Below are positions 6,013 through 12,108 of a stretch of 12,108 bases of DNA, in pieces. The position numbers were made by a program, and so were the translations under genes. The notes beneath the pieces were generated by a model, which saw nothing but the letters and a program-made list of their open reading frames with translations, did not search any database and was not told the DNA's origin. Numbering within the stretch: the first letter of the stretch is position 1; each line of letters begins with the position of its first letter. Source of the stretch: Gammaproteobacteria bacterium (GTDB lineage Bacteria > Pseudomonadota > Gammaproteobacteria > HK1); NCBI GenBank assembly GCA_022822245.1, contig JAJECB010000046.1, forward strand, positions 1 to 12,108, read 5' to 3'.

Positions 6013-7047
6013 CTAGACGGGCGACGTGAGATCGAGCCGCCGGGCGGTCTCGCGCAGCTTCTCGACCGTGCCGGGAGGAAGGGGGATGCCGTCGCGGGCA
6101 CGCGCGTCCAGGGTCCGGTTCTCCGGCTCCCCGGGCATGAGGATCTCCTCGTGGCCGTCCGCCTTCGGCAGGGACTTCAGCTCGTCGACCGTCTCGTCGA
6201 GGAGCGCCCGGTACTCGTCCACGTCGATGAAGAAGCCGATGTCGACGGCGGCCACCACGCTGTTCTGCCGGTGCTCGCGCACGCCCCCTCGCAGCACCGG
6301 CGCGATGAGCGGGCTGTTCGCCATCAGGCTCGTCAGGCACTGGAAGACGAGAGCGAGCCCCGAGCCCTTCGCCCCGCCGGCCGGAAGCAGGATCGCGGCC
6401 ACGTCCGGATCGGTGGTCGGGCTTCCGTCGGCGGCGAGCGCCCAGTCGGCGGGGATCGGAACCCGCTTGTCGCTCGCGACGCTGAGCTTCCCTCCCGCCG
6501 CGACGCTCGTCGCCATGTCGAGGGTGATCGGCCGGTCACCCCCGGTCGGGAACGAGAAGGCGATGGGGCTGTTGTGGAGCCCGGCCGCCTTCGCCCCGAA
6601 CGGGGCCATGTTGGGGGGGCTCGCCACGATCGCCATTCCGGCCATTCCTTCCGCCGCCGCCATCTCCGAGTAGTACCCCATCGCCCCCTGGTGGGTGACG
6701 TCCCGGATGAGGGCCCAGCCGATGCCGGCCTCCCGCGCCTTCTCGATCGCGGCCCGCATCGCCCGCACGGTCGGGATCGGACCGAGCGCGCGGTCCGCTT
6801 CCATGTAGAGCACCGCCGCCGACTCCTTGAGGATCCGGATGTCGGGCCGCGGGTTCATCCAGCCCTTCTCGATGAAGTCGAGATACTGGGGGATCCGCTG
6901 CACGCCGTGCGAGTCGACCCCGCGAAGGTTCGCCCAGATGAGAACCTCGGCCTCGGTCGCCGCATCGTCCGCGGACATGCCGACCGCTTCGAAGGCCTGC
7001 CGGGTGAACGCCTCGAGCGTTGCCCTGTCGATCGAGATATCAGACAT
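6013..7047 (-). CDS. Ldh2 (malate/L-lactate dehydrogenase) family oxidoreductase
   Basis: A 344-residue NAD(P)-dependent dehydrogenase of the Ldh2 family, which includes malate, L-sulfolactate, ureidoglycolate and 2,3-diketogulonate dehydrogenases and is unrelated to classical LDH. Signatures: NLRGVDSHGVQRIPQY (40-55) with Asp45 and the family His47; VTHQGAMGYYSEMA (117-130) with His119 in the second conserved His position; ASPPNMAPFGAKAAGLHNSPIA (142-163), where the family usually reads TN-x-P; LDMATSVAAGGK (177-187); and GGAKGSGLAL (224-233), where many members have His in place of the Ala. The length is normal. ATG 7047 has a strong ribosome site, GGAGAGGG, ending 3 bases before the start. 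It follows mtaB by 66 bases, which include a GC hairpin, and precedes the crotonase gene. The substrate is probably a 2-hydroxy acid. The presence of hydantoinase-like genes nearby makes a ureidoglycolate-type substrate worth considering, but nothing in the sequence proves it. Confidence 0.9.
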   Translation of the reverse strand: MSDISIDRATLEAFTRQAFEAVGMSADDAATEAEVLIWANLRGVDSHGVQRIPQYLDFIEKGWMNPRPDIRILKESAAVLYMEADRALGPIPTVRAMRAAIEKAREAGIGWALIRDVTHQGAMGYYSEMAAAEGMAGMAIVASPPNMAPFGAKAAGLHNSPIAFSFPTGGDRPITLDMATSVAAGGKLSVASDKRVPIPADWALAADGSPTTDPDVAAILLPAGGAKGSGLALVFQCLTSLMANSPLIAPVLRGGVREHRQNSVVAAVDIGFFIDVDEYRALLDETVDELKSLPKADGHEEILMPGEPENRTLDARARDGIPLPPGTVEKLRETARRLDLTSPV

Positions 7048-7085
7048 TTACCCTCTCCACTTGAAAAGCTGACGCACCCTCGGGC

Positions 7086-7105
7086 GGCCGGCCGGCGGGC
7101 CGGCC
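7086..7105. terminator. GC-rich hairpin after mtaB, possible terminator
   Basis: Two copies of the palindrome ggccggcc (7086-7093 and 7098-7105) with a 4-base loop can form an 8-bp pure-GC stem starting about 9 bases after the mtaB stop codon. On the minus strand a short TTTT run appears only about 18 bases later, so it is not a textbook intrinsic terminator. It may slow polymerase or mark the end of the housekeeping transcript. Confidence 0.35.
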
Positions 7106-7113
7106 CGAATCGT

Positions 7114-8490
7114 TCATCCCGCAACGACGCCGAGCATGCCGTCGGCGGTGAGCCCGGCGAGCTTCACCTCGACCAACCCGGGCGCGTCCGGTCCATCCGG
7201 CGCGGGGCCGGACCCGGCCATCTGCACCCGGATGTAGTTGTCGGTCCACCCCGAGCCGTCCGGTCCCTCGGGCAGGACCCCGGCCACCCGCCCGACGTGA
7301 CGCTCGCGGAACATCCGCCCCTTGTCGCGCGAGAGGCGCTTCAGGGCGCCGACCCGCCGCTTCTTCACCTCGGAGGGGACGTCGTCCTTCCAGGCCGCGG
7401 ACTCCGACCCCGGCCGCGGCGAGTACGTGAACGGGTGGACATAGGTGACGGGAAGCTCGGCGAGCGCATCGAAGGTGTCCTCGAAAGCGGCGTCGGTCTC
7501 GCCCGGGAACCCGCAGATGACGTCCGTCCCGATCCCGCAGTCCGGCACCCGCTCCACGATCCGCTCGACGAGCTGCCGGAACCCCGACGCGGTGTAGCGG
7601 CGCCGCATGCGGGAGAGCACTTCGTCGTTCGCGCTCTGCATCGGGATGTGGAAGTGCCGAGCGAACCTCTCCTCGCCGGCCATCAGGGAGACGAGGTCGT
7701 CGTCCACCGACGCGGGCTCGATCGAGCTCAGCCGGAACCGCTCGAGCCCCGGCACGGCGAGGATCCGCTCGATGAGATCGACGAGCGGCCGCCGGCTTCC
7801 GGCCCCCCGCCCGGGGACATCCGCCCGAGTGCCGAGACCCGGGTCGAGCCCCCCGAGACCTCCGAGATCGAGTCCGTAGTCCCCGGCGTGCACCCCGGTG
7901 ACCACGATCTCGGGATAGCCGCCGTCCACGAGGCGCCGCACCTGCTCGAGCACCGCCTCCGGCGCGCGGCTCCGGGAAACGCCGCGGGTCTGCGGCACGA
8001 TGCAGAAGGAGCAGGACTCGTTGCAGCCCTCCTGGACCTTGACGAACGCGCGCCGACGCTCGCGCATCTCCGTGATCGGCACCTCGAGGAACTTGCGGGC
8101 CTCCGCGATCGGCGCGACCGCCAGCCGCGGCGCCTCCCCAGCCCGGGTGTGCGCGAGCTCGTCCACCACCCGCCCGCGGTCCGCCGCCCCCAGCACGAGG
8201 GAGACCCCCGGAAGCGCGGCGAGCTCGTCCGGGGCCCGCTGCGCGTAGCACCCGGTGACGACGATCTTCGCCTCCGGGTGCTCGACGTGGATCCGCCGCA
8301 CCGCCTTGCGGGCCGACGCGTCGGCCCGCGCGGTCACGCTGCACGTGTTGACGACGTAGACGTCGGCTTCCCCGCTCACCGACTCGTAGCGCCCCGACGC
8401 TTCGAGCAGGGTTCGGATGGACTCGGTGTCGTACTGGTTGAGGCGGCAGCCGAAGGTGCGGAAGGCAACCCGCTCCCGATTCGATTTCAC
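7114..8490 (-). CDS. mtaB: tRNA (N6-threonylcarbamoyladenosine-37 C2) methylthiotransferase MtaB
   Basis: A 458-residue radical-SAM methylthiotransferase that converts t6A to ms2t6A at tRNA position 37. N-terminal UPF0004-type domain: RTFGCRLNQYDTE (11-23, Cys15), NTCSVT (Cys50) and VTGCYAQ (Cys81) supply the auxiliary 4Fe-4S cluster. The radical-SAM motif CNESCSFC (Cys156, Cys160, Cys163) is followed by IVPQTRG. RLNQYDTE and the absence of MiaB-type spacing favour MtaB over MiaB or RimO. The C-terminal 70 or so residues occupy the place of the TRAM RNA-binding domain. A Gly-rich insert of about 26 residues (about 208-233, GLGGLDPGLG region, bases 7792-7869) lies where relatives have a short loop. 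The start is GTG 8490; a weak GAGA lies 7 bases before it. It follows the RsbW-like gene by 44 bases on the same strand, so the two are probably co-transcribed. Confidence 0.92.
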   Translation of the reverse strand: MKSNRERVAFRTFGCRLNQYDTESIRTLLEASGRYESVSGEADVYVVNTCSVTARADASARKAVRRIHVEHPEAKIVVTGCYAQRAPDELAALPGVSLVLGAADRGRVVDELAHTRAGEAPRLAVAPIAEARKFLEVPITEMRERRRAFVKVQEGCNESCSFCIVPQTRGVSRSRAPEAVLEQVRRLVDGGYPEIVVTGVHAGDYGLDLGGLGGLDPGLGTRADVPGRGAGSRRPLVDLIERILAVPGLERFRLSSIEPASVDDDLVSLMAGEERFARHFHIPMQSANDEVLSRMRRRYTASGFRQLVERIVERVPDCGIGTDVICGFPGETDAAFEDTFDALAELPVTYVHPFTYSPRPGSESAAWKDDVPSEVKKRRVGALKRLSRDKGRMFRERHVGRVAGVLPEGPDGSGWTDNYIRVQMAGSGPAPDGPDAPGLVEVKLAGLTADGMLGVVAG

Positions 8491-8534
8491 CGATTCGTCT
8501 CTTGTTCGAGCGTACGTGGGGGACCCAGGCGGAA

Positions 8535-8969
8535 TCAGCCGGCGCCGGGCGTGCTCTTGGTGAGGGTCACGATGTTGCGGCCCTCGACTCGCTCGTACTC
8601 GACCTCGTCCATCATCTGGTGCACGAGGAAGAGGCCGAGCCCCCCCACGCCGCGTTCCTCGAGGCTTGCCTCGACATCGGCCTCGGGAGTCGCCGAGAGG
8701 TCGAAGGGGGCGCTGTCGTCCACGATCACGACGACGAGCGAGTCGCTTTCGCGCCGCACGACGATCTCGATCCGGTGCGACTCGTCGTCGTCGTACCCGT
8801 AGCTGATCGTGTTGGTGAGGATCTCGTCGATCGAGAGGTTGACCGCGTACGCGATCTCCGGGGAGATCTCCCGCTCCTCGCAGAAGGCGTCGATCTTCTC
8901 CGCGGCGGCGGCAATCGCCTCCAGCTCGTTGGCGATCGCAATCTCGAGAACGTGGTCGTCCGAGGTCAT
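8535..8969 (-). CDS. RsbW-like GHKL ATP-binding protein (anti-sigma kinase family)
   Basis: A 144-residue single-domain protein of the HATPase_c_2 family, which contains the anti-sigma-factor serine kinases RsbW and SpoIIAB. N-box: NLSIDEILTNTISYGY (44-59), with Glu49 and Asn53 as the ATP/Mg residues. G1 box: DDSAPFD (84-90), where the usual Gly is Ser86. G2 box: RGVGGLGLFLVHQMMDEVEYER (106-127). The length fits the family. No sigma factor, STAS anti-anti-sigma or PP2C phosphatase gene is next to it in the window; its neighbours are tilS, 142 bases upstream, and mtaB, 44 bases downstream. It may therefore act on a distant partner. ATG 8969 has GGGGAT just before it. The 142-base gap upstream holds a small hairpin (8985-8998) and no convincing promoter. 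The family is clear; the partner, and whether it phosphorylates it, are unknown. Confidence 0.88.
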   Translation of the reverse strand: MTSDDHVLEIAIANELEAIAAAAEKIDAFCEEREISPEIAYAVNLSIDEILTNTISYGYDDDESHRIEIVVRRESDSLVVVIVDDSAPFDLSATPEADVEASLEERGVGGLGLFLVHQMMDEVEYERVEGRNIVTLTKSTPGAG

Positions 8970-9111
8970 TTCATCCCCGCGCGAATCGGTCCGCCGATCA
9001 CTCCTCCCGCCGCCCCCGGCGAAAGAAGTCGATTACCAGCCTGGGCGGATAGCTTAACCCGGAAATCTCGCCAACTTTCGTCGCGAGGGCGCGGGAGCCG
9101 ACCGAGGACGG

Positions 9112-10515
9112 CTACCGGGTTTCGCGAGGCGTCCACTCGAGGCGCCAGGCGGGCTCCCCGGCCCCGGCCGCGAAGGGGTCGCAGAGGAAGAGGCCGGGCG
9201 CGGCGGCGAGGCGGTCCCCGGCGTAGACGAGGGGCCGTTCGCCGCGCTCCCAAGGGGGGATCCCGAGCTCCTGGAAGAGATCCTTGAGCGGCTTCGTGAC
9301 CCCGCGTCTCTGCGGCCGGCAGCGCTCGCCGCCGCACCGGAAGCGCACCTCGACGACGGGCGGGAGCCGCGCGGCGGCGAGCCCCTCCCCCTCGACCCGC
9401 ACCGCGGCGAGACGCCCGTGGGGAAGGTCGAGCGGCCCGGCGTCGAGGCGCCAGGGGGTGCTCACGGAGAGCCGCGGCGGAGCGCGCTCCCGCCCGGTAT
9501 GGAGGTCTCCCCGGTAACGTCGCACCCAGATGCCGCCCCGCGCCGCCTCCGGCCGCCGGTCCGGGCCGGCCCCCGCCACCTCTTCGACGACCACTCCGAG
9601 CCATTGTCGGGGGGGCGACGCGATCCGATGGCGGGCGACGAGCCACGCCCGGAGCGCGTTCGCGGCGCGGTACGGCGGCAGGGCCGCGAGCGCGGCCGCG
9701 CGGAGGGTGCCGGGGGCCCTCCCGCGCGCCGCCGCGCGGTCCGCCTCCGCGAGCGAGTCGAGCATCGACGCCGTCTCACCGGCCCGCGCCGCGAGCCGCG
9801 CGAGGATCGCGCCGGCGTCCGGCCAACGCTCCGCGAGGGCCGGGAGCACCCGGTGCCGCAAGTGGTTCCGGTGGTGCGCGGGGTCGAGGTTGGCCGGATC
9901 CTCGATCCAGTCGAGGCCCCGCTCGCGGGCGTAGGCGAGGACTTCGGTCCGCGGCAGCCCGAGGAGGGGCCGGACCAGGCGGAGGTCCCCGACGGTGACC
10001 TCCGGGCGCATCGCGGCCATCCCGGCCGGACCCGCCCCTCGGAGGATCCGGAGCAGGACGGTCTCCGCCTGGTCGTCGCGGTGGTGGGCAAGGAGGAGCG
10101 AGTCGCCGGACGGAACCGCGTCGGCGAACGCGTCGAGGCGGGCGGCGCGGGCCGCCGCCTCGATCCCCCCGCCCCGTGCGGCGGCGCCGACTTCGACTCG
10201 GCGCACCTCGATCGCGATCTCGTACCGAGCCGCCGCTTCGCGGCAGTGGTCTTCCCAGGCGCCCGCGTCGGGGTGCAGCCCGTGGTTGACGTGAACGGCG
10301 GCGAGGCACCCTCCCGCCCGGGCCCCGAGGACCCGGGCGGCCGCGTCGAGGAGCACCGTCGAGTCCACCCCGCCGCTCAGGGCGACCCACCATCGCCGGG
10401 GGGCGGGGGGCGGGGCGATGGCCGGACCTCCGGCAGAACCGGGGACATCGGACCGGGGGTCCACCGCCGCCCGCACCGCCTCGAGGACGGGGCTTTCCTC
10501 AGGCGAAGACGCCAT
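9112..10515 (-). CDS. tilS: tRNA(Ile)-lysidine synthase TilS
   Basis: A 467-residue enzyme that attaches lysine to C34 of the tRNA-Ile with a CAU anticodon, changing its codon reading from AUG to AUA. PP-loop: [13 protein letters not shown] (45-57), the ATP-pyrophosphatase signature. Then [10 protein letters not shown] (75-84), [18 protein letters not shown] (143-160), [15 protein letters not shown] (182-196), and [16 protein letters not shown] (205-220), where the family has a D-x-x-N ... RN-x-x-R stretch. The protein has the long form: a middle substrate domain and a C-terminal domain with [11 protein letters not shown] (396-406) followed by [19 protein letters not shown], as in the E. coli type. 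ATG 10515 lies inside the end of accA (17-base overlap) and has only a weak ribosome site, so translation is probably coupled to accA. The first 40 residues are poorly conserved, and a slightly later start is possible. Confidence 0.93.
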   Translation of the reverse strand: MASSPEESPVLEAVRAAVDPRSDVPGSAGGPAIAPPPAPRRWWVALSGGVDSTVLLDAAARVLGARAGGCLAAVHVNHGLHPDAGAWEDHCREAAARYEIAIEVRRVEVGAAARGGGIEAAARAARLDAFADAVPSGDSLLLAHHRDDQAETVLLRILRGAGPAGMAAMRPEVTVGDLRLVRPLLGLPRTEVLAYARERGLDWIEDPANLDPAHHRNHLRHRVLPALAERWPDAGAILARLAARAGETASMLDSLAEADRAAARGRAPGTLRAAALAALPPYRAANALRAWLVARHRIASPPRQWLGVVVEEVAGAGPDRRPEAARGGIWVRRYRGDLHTGRERAPPRLSVSTPWRLDAGPLDLPHGRLAAVRVEGEGLAAARLPPVVEVRFRCGGERCRPQRRGVTKPLKDLFQELGIPPWERGERPLVYAGDRLAAAPGLFLCDPFAAGAGEPAWRLEWTPRETR

Positions 10516-11461
10516 GGCCCATCAGGCGCTCGTAGCGGCGCGCGATGAGCGTCTCCGGGTCCGTTCCTTCGAGCTCCGCGAGCTCCTCCGAGACCGCCGC
10601 CGCGAGCCGCGCCGCCATCGTGTCGGGATCGCGGTGGGCGCCGCCGAGCGGCTCCTCGAGGATCCGGTCGATGAGCCCGAGCTCGTGCAGGCGCTTCGAG
10701 TCGATGCCCATCGCCTCCGCAGCCCGGGCCGCCTCTTCCGCCTTCTTCCACAGGATCGAAGCGCACCCTTCCGGCGAGATGACGGAGTAGACGCTGTGCT
10801 CGAGCATCAGCACCCGGTCTCCGACCCCGATGGCGAGGGCACCCCCGGAGCCGCCCTCCCCGATGACCGCGCACACGATGGGGGTGCGCAGGCGGGACAT
10901 CTCGACGAGGTTCCGGGCGATCGCCTCGCTCTGCCCGCGCTCCTCCGCCCCGACCCCGGGATAGGCGCCCGGGGTGTCGATGAGGCTCAGCACCGGCAGG
11001 CGGAAACGCTCGGCGAGCTTCAGGAGACGCAGCGCCTTGCGGTAGCCTTCCGGGTTCGGCATGCCGAACTGGCGCCGGACCTTCTCCCGGGTGTCCCGCC
11101 CCTTCTGGTGCCCGACGACCACGAGCGCCCGTCCCTCGATACGGGCGAGGCCGCCGACCATGGCGCGGTCGTCGGCGAACGCGCGGTCGCCGTGGAGCTC
11201 GACGAAGGCGGAGCACATCCGCTCGACGTAGTCGAGGGTGTAGGGCCGCTGCGGATGACGGGCGACCTGGGCCACCTGCCAGGGCGAGAGGTTGGAGAAG
11301 ATCGCGGCCGTCTCCTCCCGGATCTCGGCCTCTAGGCGGCGCACCGCCTCGATTCCTTCCGAACCGGCGGCGGTCGCGCGGAGCACTTCGAGCCGGGCCT
11401 CGCGCTCCGCGATGGGACGCTCGAAGTCCAGCACGTCCAACCGTCGCGAGGGAGCGTTCAC
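10499..11461 (-). CDS. accA: acetyl-CoA carboxylase carboxyltransferase subunit alpha
   Basis: A 320-residue AccA, very close to the usual length of about 317-319. With AccD it forms the carboxyltransferase that moves CO2 from biotin to acetyl-CoA, giving malonyl-CoA for fatty acid synthesis. It begins [12 protein letters not shown]; then [20 protein letters not shown] (74-93), [20 protein letters not shown] (117-136), [20 protein letters not shown] (162-181), [15 protein letters not shown] (201-215) and [15 protein letters not shown] (225-239), all core AccA motifs. I chose GTG 11461: it has GGAG 5 bases upstream and gives the family N-terminus. The frame is open further upstream to 11692, but those codons lie in dnaE and read as Arg/Pro-rich shadow sequence. 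Its GTG overlaps the dnaE stop (GTGA), and its end overlaps tilS. Confidence 0.96.
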   Translation of the reverse strand: MNAPSRRLDVLDFERPIAEREARLEVLRATAAGSEGIEAVRRLEAEIREETAAIFSNLSPWQVAQVARHPQRPYTLDYVERMCSAFVELHGDRAFADDRAMVGGLARIEGRALVVVGHQKGRDTREKVRRQFGMPNPEGYRKALRLLKLAERFRLPVLSLIDTPGAYPGVGAEERGQSEAIARNLVEMSRLRTPIVCAVIGEGGSGGALAIGVGDRVLMLEHSVYSVISPEGCASILWKKAEEAARAAEAMGIDSKRLHELGLIDRILEEPLGGAHRDPDTMAARLAAAVSEELAELEGTDPETLIARRYERLMGHGVFA

Positions 11462-12108
11462 CGGTACTCCATCGAAACGTCCTCGGCGCCGGGGACCTGC
11501 CGGAGCCGGGAAAGGAGCTCGTCGCTCGGATGGATCCGCCACCCGGAGCCGAGCTCGATGTCCGCCCGTGCCACCGGACAGCGATAGCCGATGCGAACCG
11601 GGGTGGGGCCGTTGCGCGACGGGGCGAGGGCGGCCTGGAGGGCTTCGCCGACACCCTCGTCTCCGGAGCCCCGGAGGTCGATGGCGAGGCACCGCGAGAA
11701 CCGGGCCCGCGCCTCGTCGAGGTCGTAGAGGGCATCCACCCGCATGGAACGCTCGCCGTTGCTCTCCTCGACGGTGCCCTCCGCGACGACGACGCGGTCC
11801 TTGACGAGGCGCCGCCGCTTGACAGGGAGCGAGCGGTCGGACGCGAAGAGATCGGAGGACACGACCAGCTCCAGGCGCCCGCTCGTGTCCTCGATCACCG
11901 CGAACGCCATCCGGCCCCGCCGGGTGTTCATCGGGCGCACGGAGAGGACCAGGCCGGCCGCCACCTGCACCCTCTCGGGACGCGGGGCGAGCTTCTCGAG
12001 AGGACCGCTCGTGAACTTGAGGAGCTCCTCCTCGTGGGGCTCGACGGGGTGGCCGGAGAGGTAGATACCGAGGGTCTGGCGCTCGCCGGCGAGGCGGACC
12101 GCCATCTC
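11458..12108 (-). CDS. dnaE: DNA polymerase III subunit alpha, C-terminal end only
   Basis: The last 216 codons of the replicative polymerase; the gene continues beyond the right edge. The fragment opens with [20 protein letters not shown], the typical segment after the helix-hairpin-helix region (family TLG-x-Y-x-SGHP). It is followed by the OB-fold nucleic-acid binding domain: [20 protein letters not shown] then [16 protein letters not shown], about residues 50-85 of the fragment. The protein ends with the family C-terminal piece [20 protein letters not shown]. The catalytic PHP and palm domains are outside the window. Its stop codon overlaps the GTG start of accA, an arrangement that also links replication and lipid genes in many Gram-negative bacteria. 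Confidence 0.95.
   Translation of the reverse strand, partial: EMAVRLAGERQTLGIYLSGHPVEPHEEELLKFTSGPLEKLAPRPERVQVAAGLVLSVRPMNTRRGRMAFAVIEDTSGRLELVVSSDLFASDRSLPVKRRRLVKDRVVVAEGTVEESNGERSMRVDALYDLDEARARFSRCLAIDLRGSGDEGVGEALQAALAPSRNGPTPVRIGYRCPVARADIELGSGWRIHPSDELLSRLRQVPGAEDVSMEYR

Noticed and set aside
5284..8802. A 1,172-codon open frame on the plus strand across the crotonase, Ldh2 and mtaB genes.
   Set aside because: Its product is Arg/His/Pro/Asp-rich without any recognisable domain, and it lies fully antisense to three well-supported genes. Long antisense frames are expected at this GC content.
8970..9111. A possible sigma-70 promoter before the RsbW-like gene (TTGGCG, 17 bases, TATCCG).
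   Set aside because: The -10 matches only three bases of the consensus. The gap otherwise shows a small hairpin and an AACCCGG/CCGGGTT pair across the tilS stop, neither of them convincing.
11462..11692. N-terminal extension of accA to an upstream start.
   Set aside because: The added residues are Arg/Pro-rich shadow of dnaE, while GTG 11461 has a good ribosome site and gives the normal AccA length.
1..12108. CRISPR array, tRNA/rRNA, insertion sequence, prophage or defence system.
   Set aside because: No regularly spaced repeats, no RNA gene signatures, and no transposase, integrase, nuclease or phage proteins are visible on either strand.

Overview
The window is GC-rich bacterial chromosome. 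All ten genes I can support lie on the minus strand, so transcription runs from high to low coordinates. No rRNA, tRNA, CRISPR array, transposase, integrase or phage gene is visible. The order dnaE-accA-tilS, the C-terminal-domain type of TilS and the set of accessory families suggest a Gram-negative soil or sediment lineage. Deltaproteobacterial-type or Rokubacteria/Methylomirabilota-like is my best guess, but it is an inference and not proven.

Right half (12108 to 7114), housekeeping block. The 3' end of dnaE (DNA polymerase III alpha) overlaps accA (acetyl-CoA carboxylase alpha) in a GTGA stop/start, and accA overlaps tilS (tRNA-Ile lysidine synthase) by 17 bases. A 142-base gap then leads to an RsbW-like GHKL ATP-binding protein, followed by mtaB (tRNA t6A37 methylthiotransferase). 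Two of these genes modify tRNA next to the anticodon.

Middle (7113 to 4833), start of the catabolic part. A malate/L-lactate dehydrogenase-family (Ldh2) oxidoreductase is followed by a crotonase-family protein that lacks one of the two catalytic glutamates of true enoyl-CoA hydratases. The gaps hold repeat-like structure: a GC hairpin after mtaB, an inverted pair of 22-base elements starting with ggggtc between the two genes, and, downstream of the crotonase gene, a hairpin of the cggat...atccg type plus a 14-bp perfect inverted repeat with arms 117 bases apart.

Left half (4832 to 1), one probable operon. It has a good sigma-70 promoter (TTGACA, 18-base spacer, CATTAT) with several palindromic operator candidates over the -35 and between the predicted transcription start and the first codon. 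The genes are hyuA, hyuB (4-base overlap), an SDR dehydrogenase, and the start of a FAD-binding (CoxM/XDH-type) subunit of a molybdenum hydroxylase that runs off the window. HyuA/HyuB-type ATP-dependent amidohydrolase or carboxylase, SDR and molybdenum hydroxylase together suggest catabolism of a small heterocyclic, amide or carbonyl compound. The substrate cannot be read from sequence.

Most of the window is ordinary. The best leads are the dense promoter/operator region at 4841-4926, the repeats around the crotonase gene, and two enzymes with altered catalytic positions.
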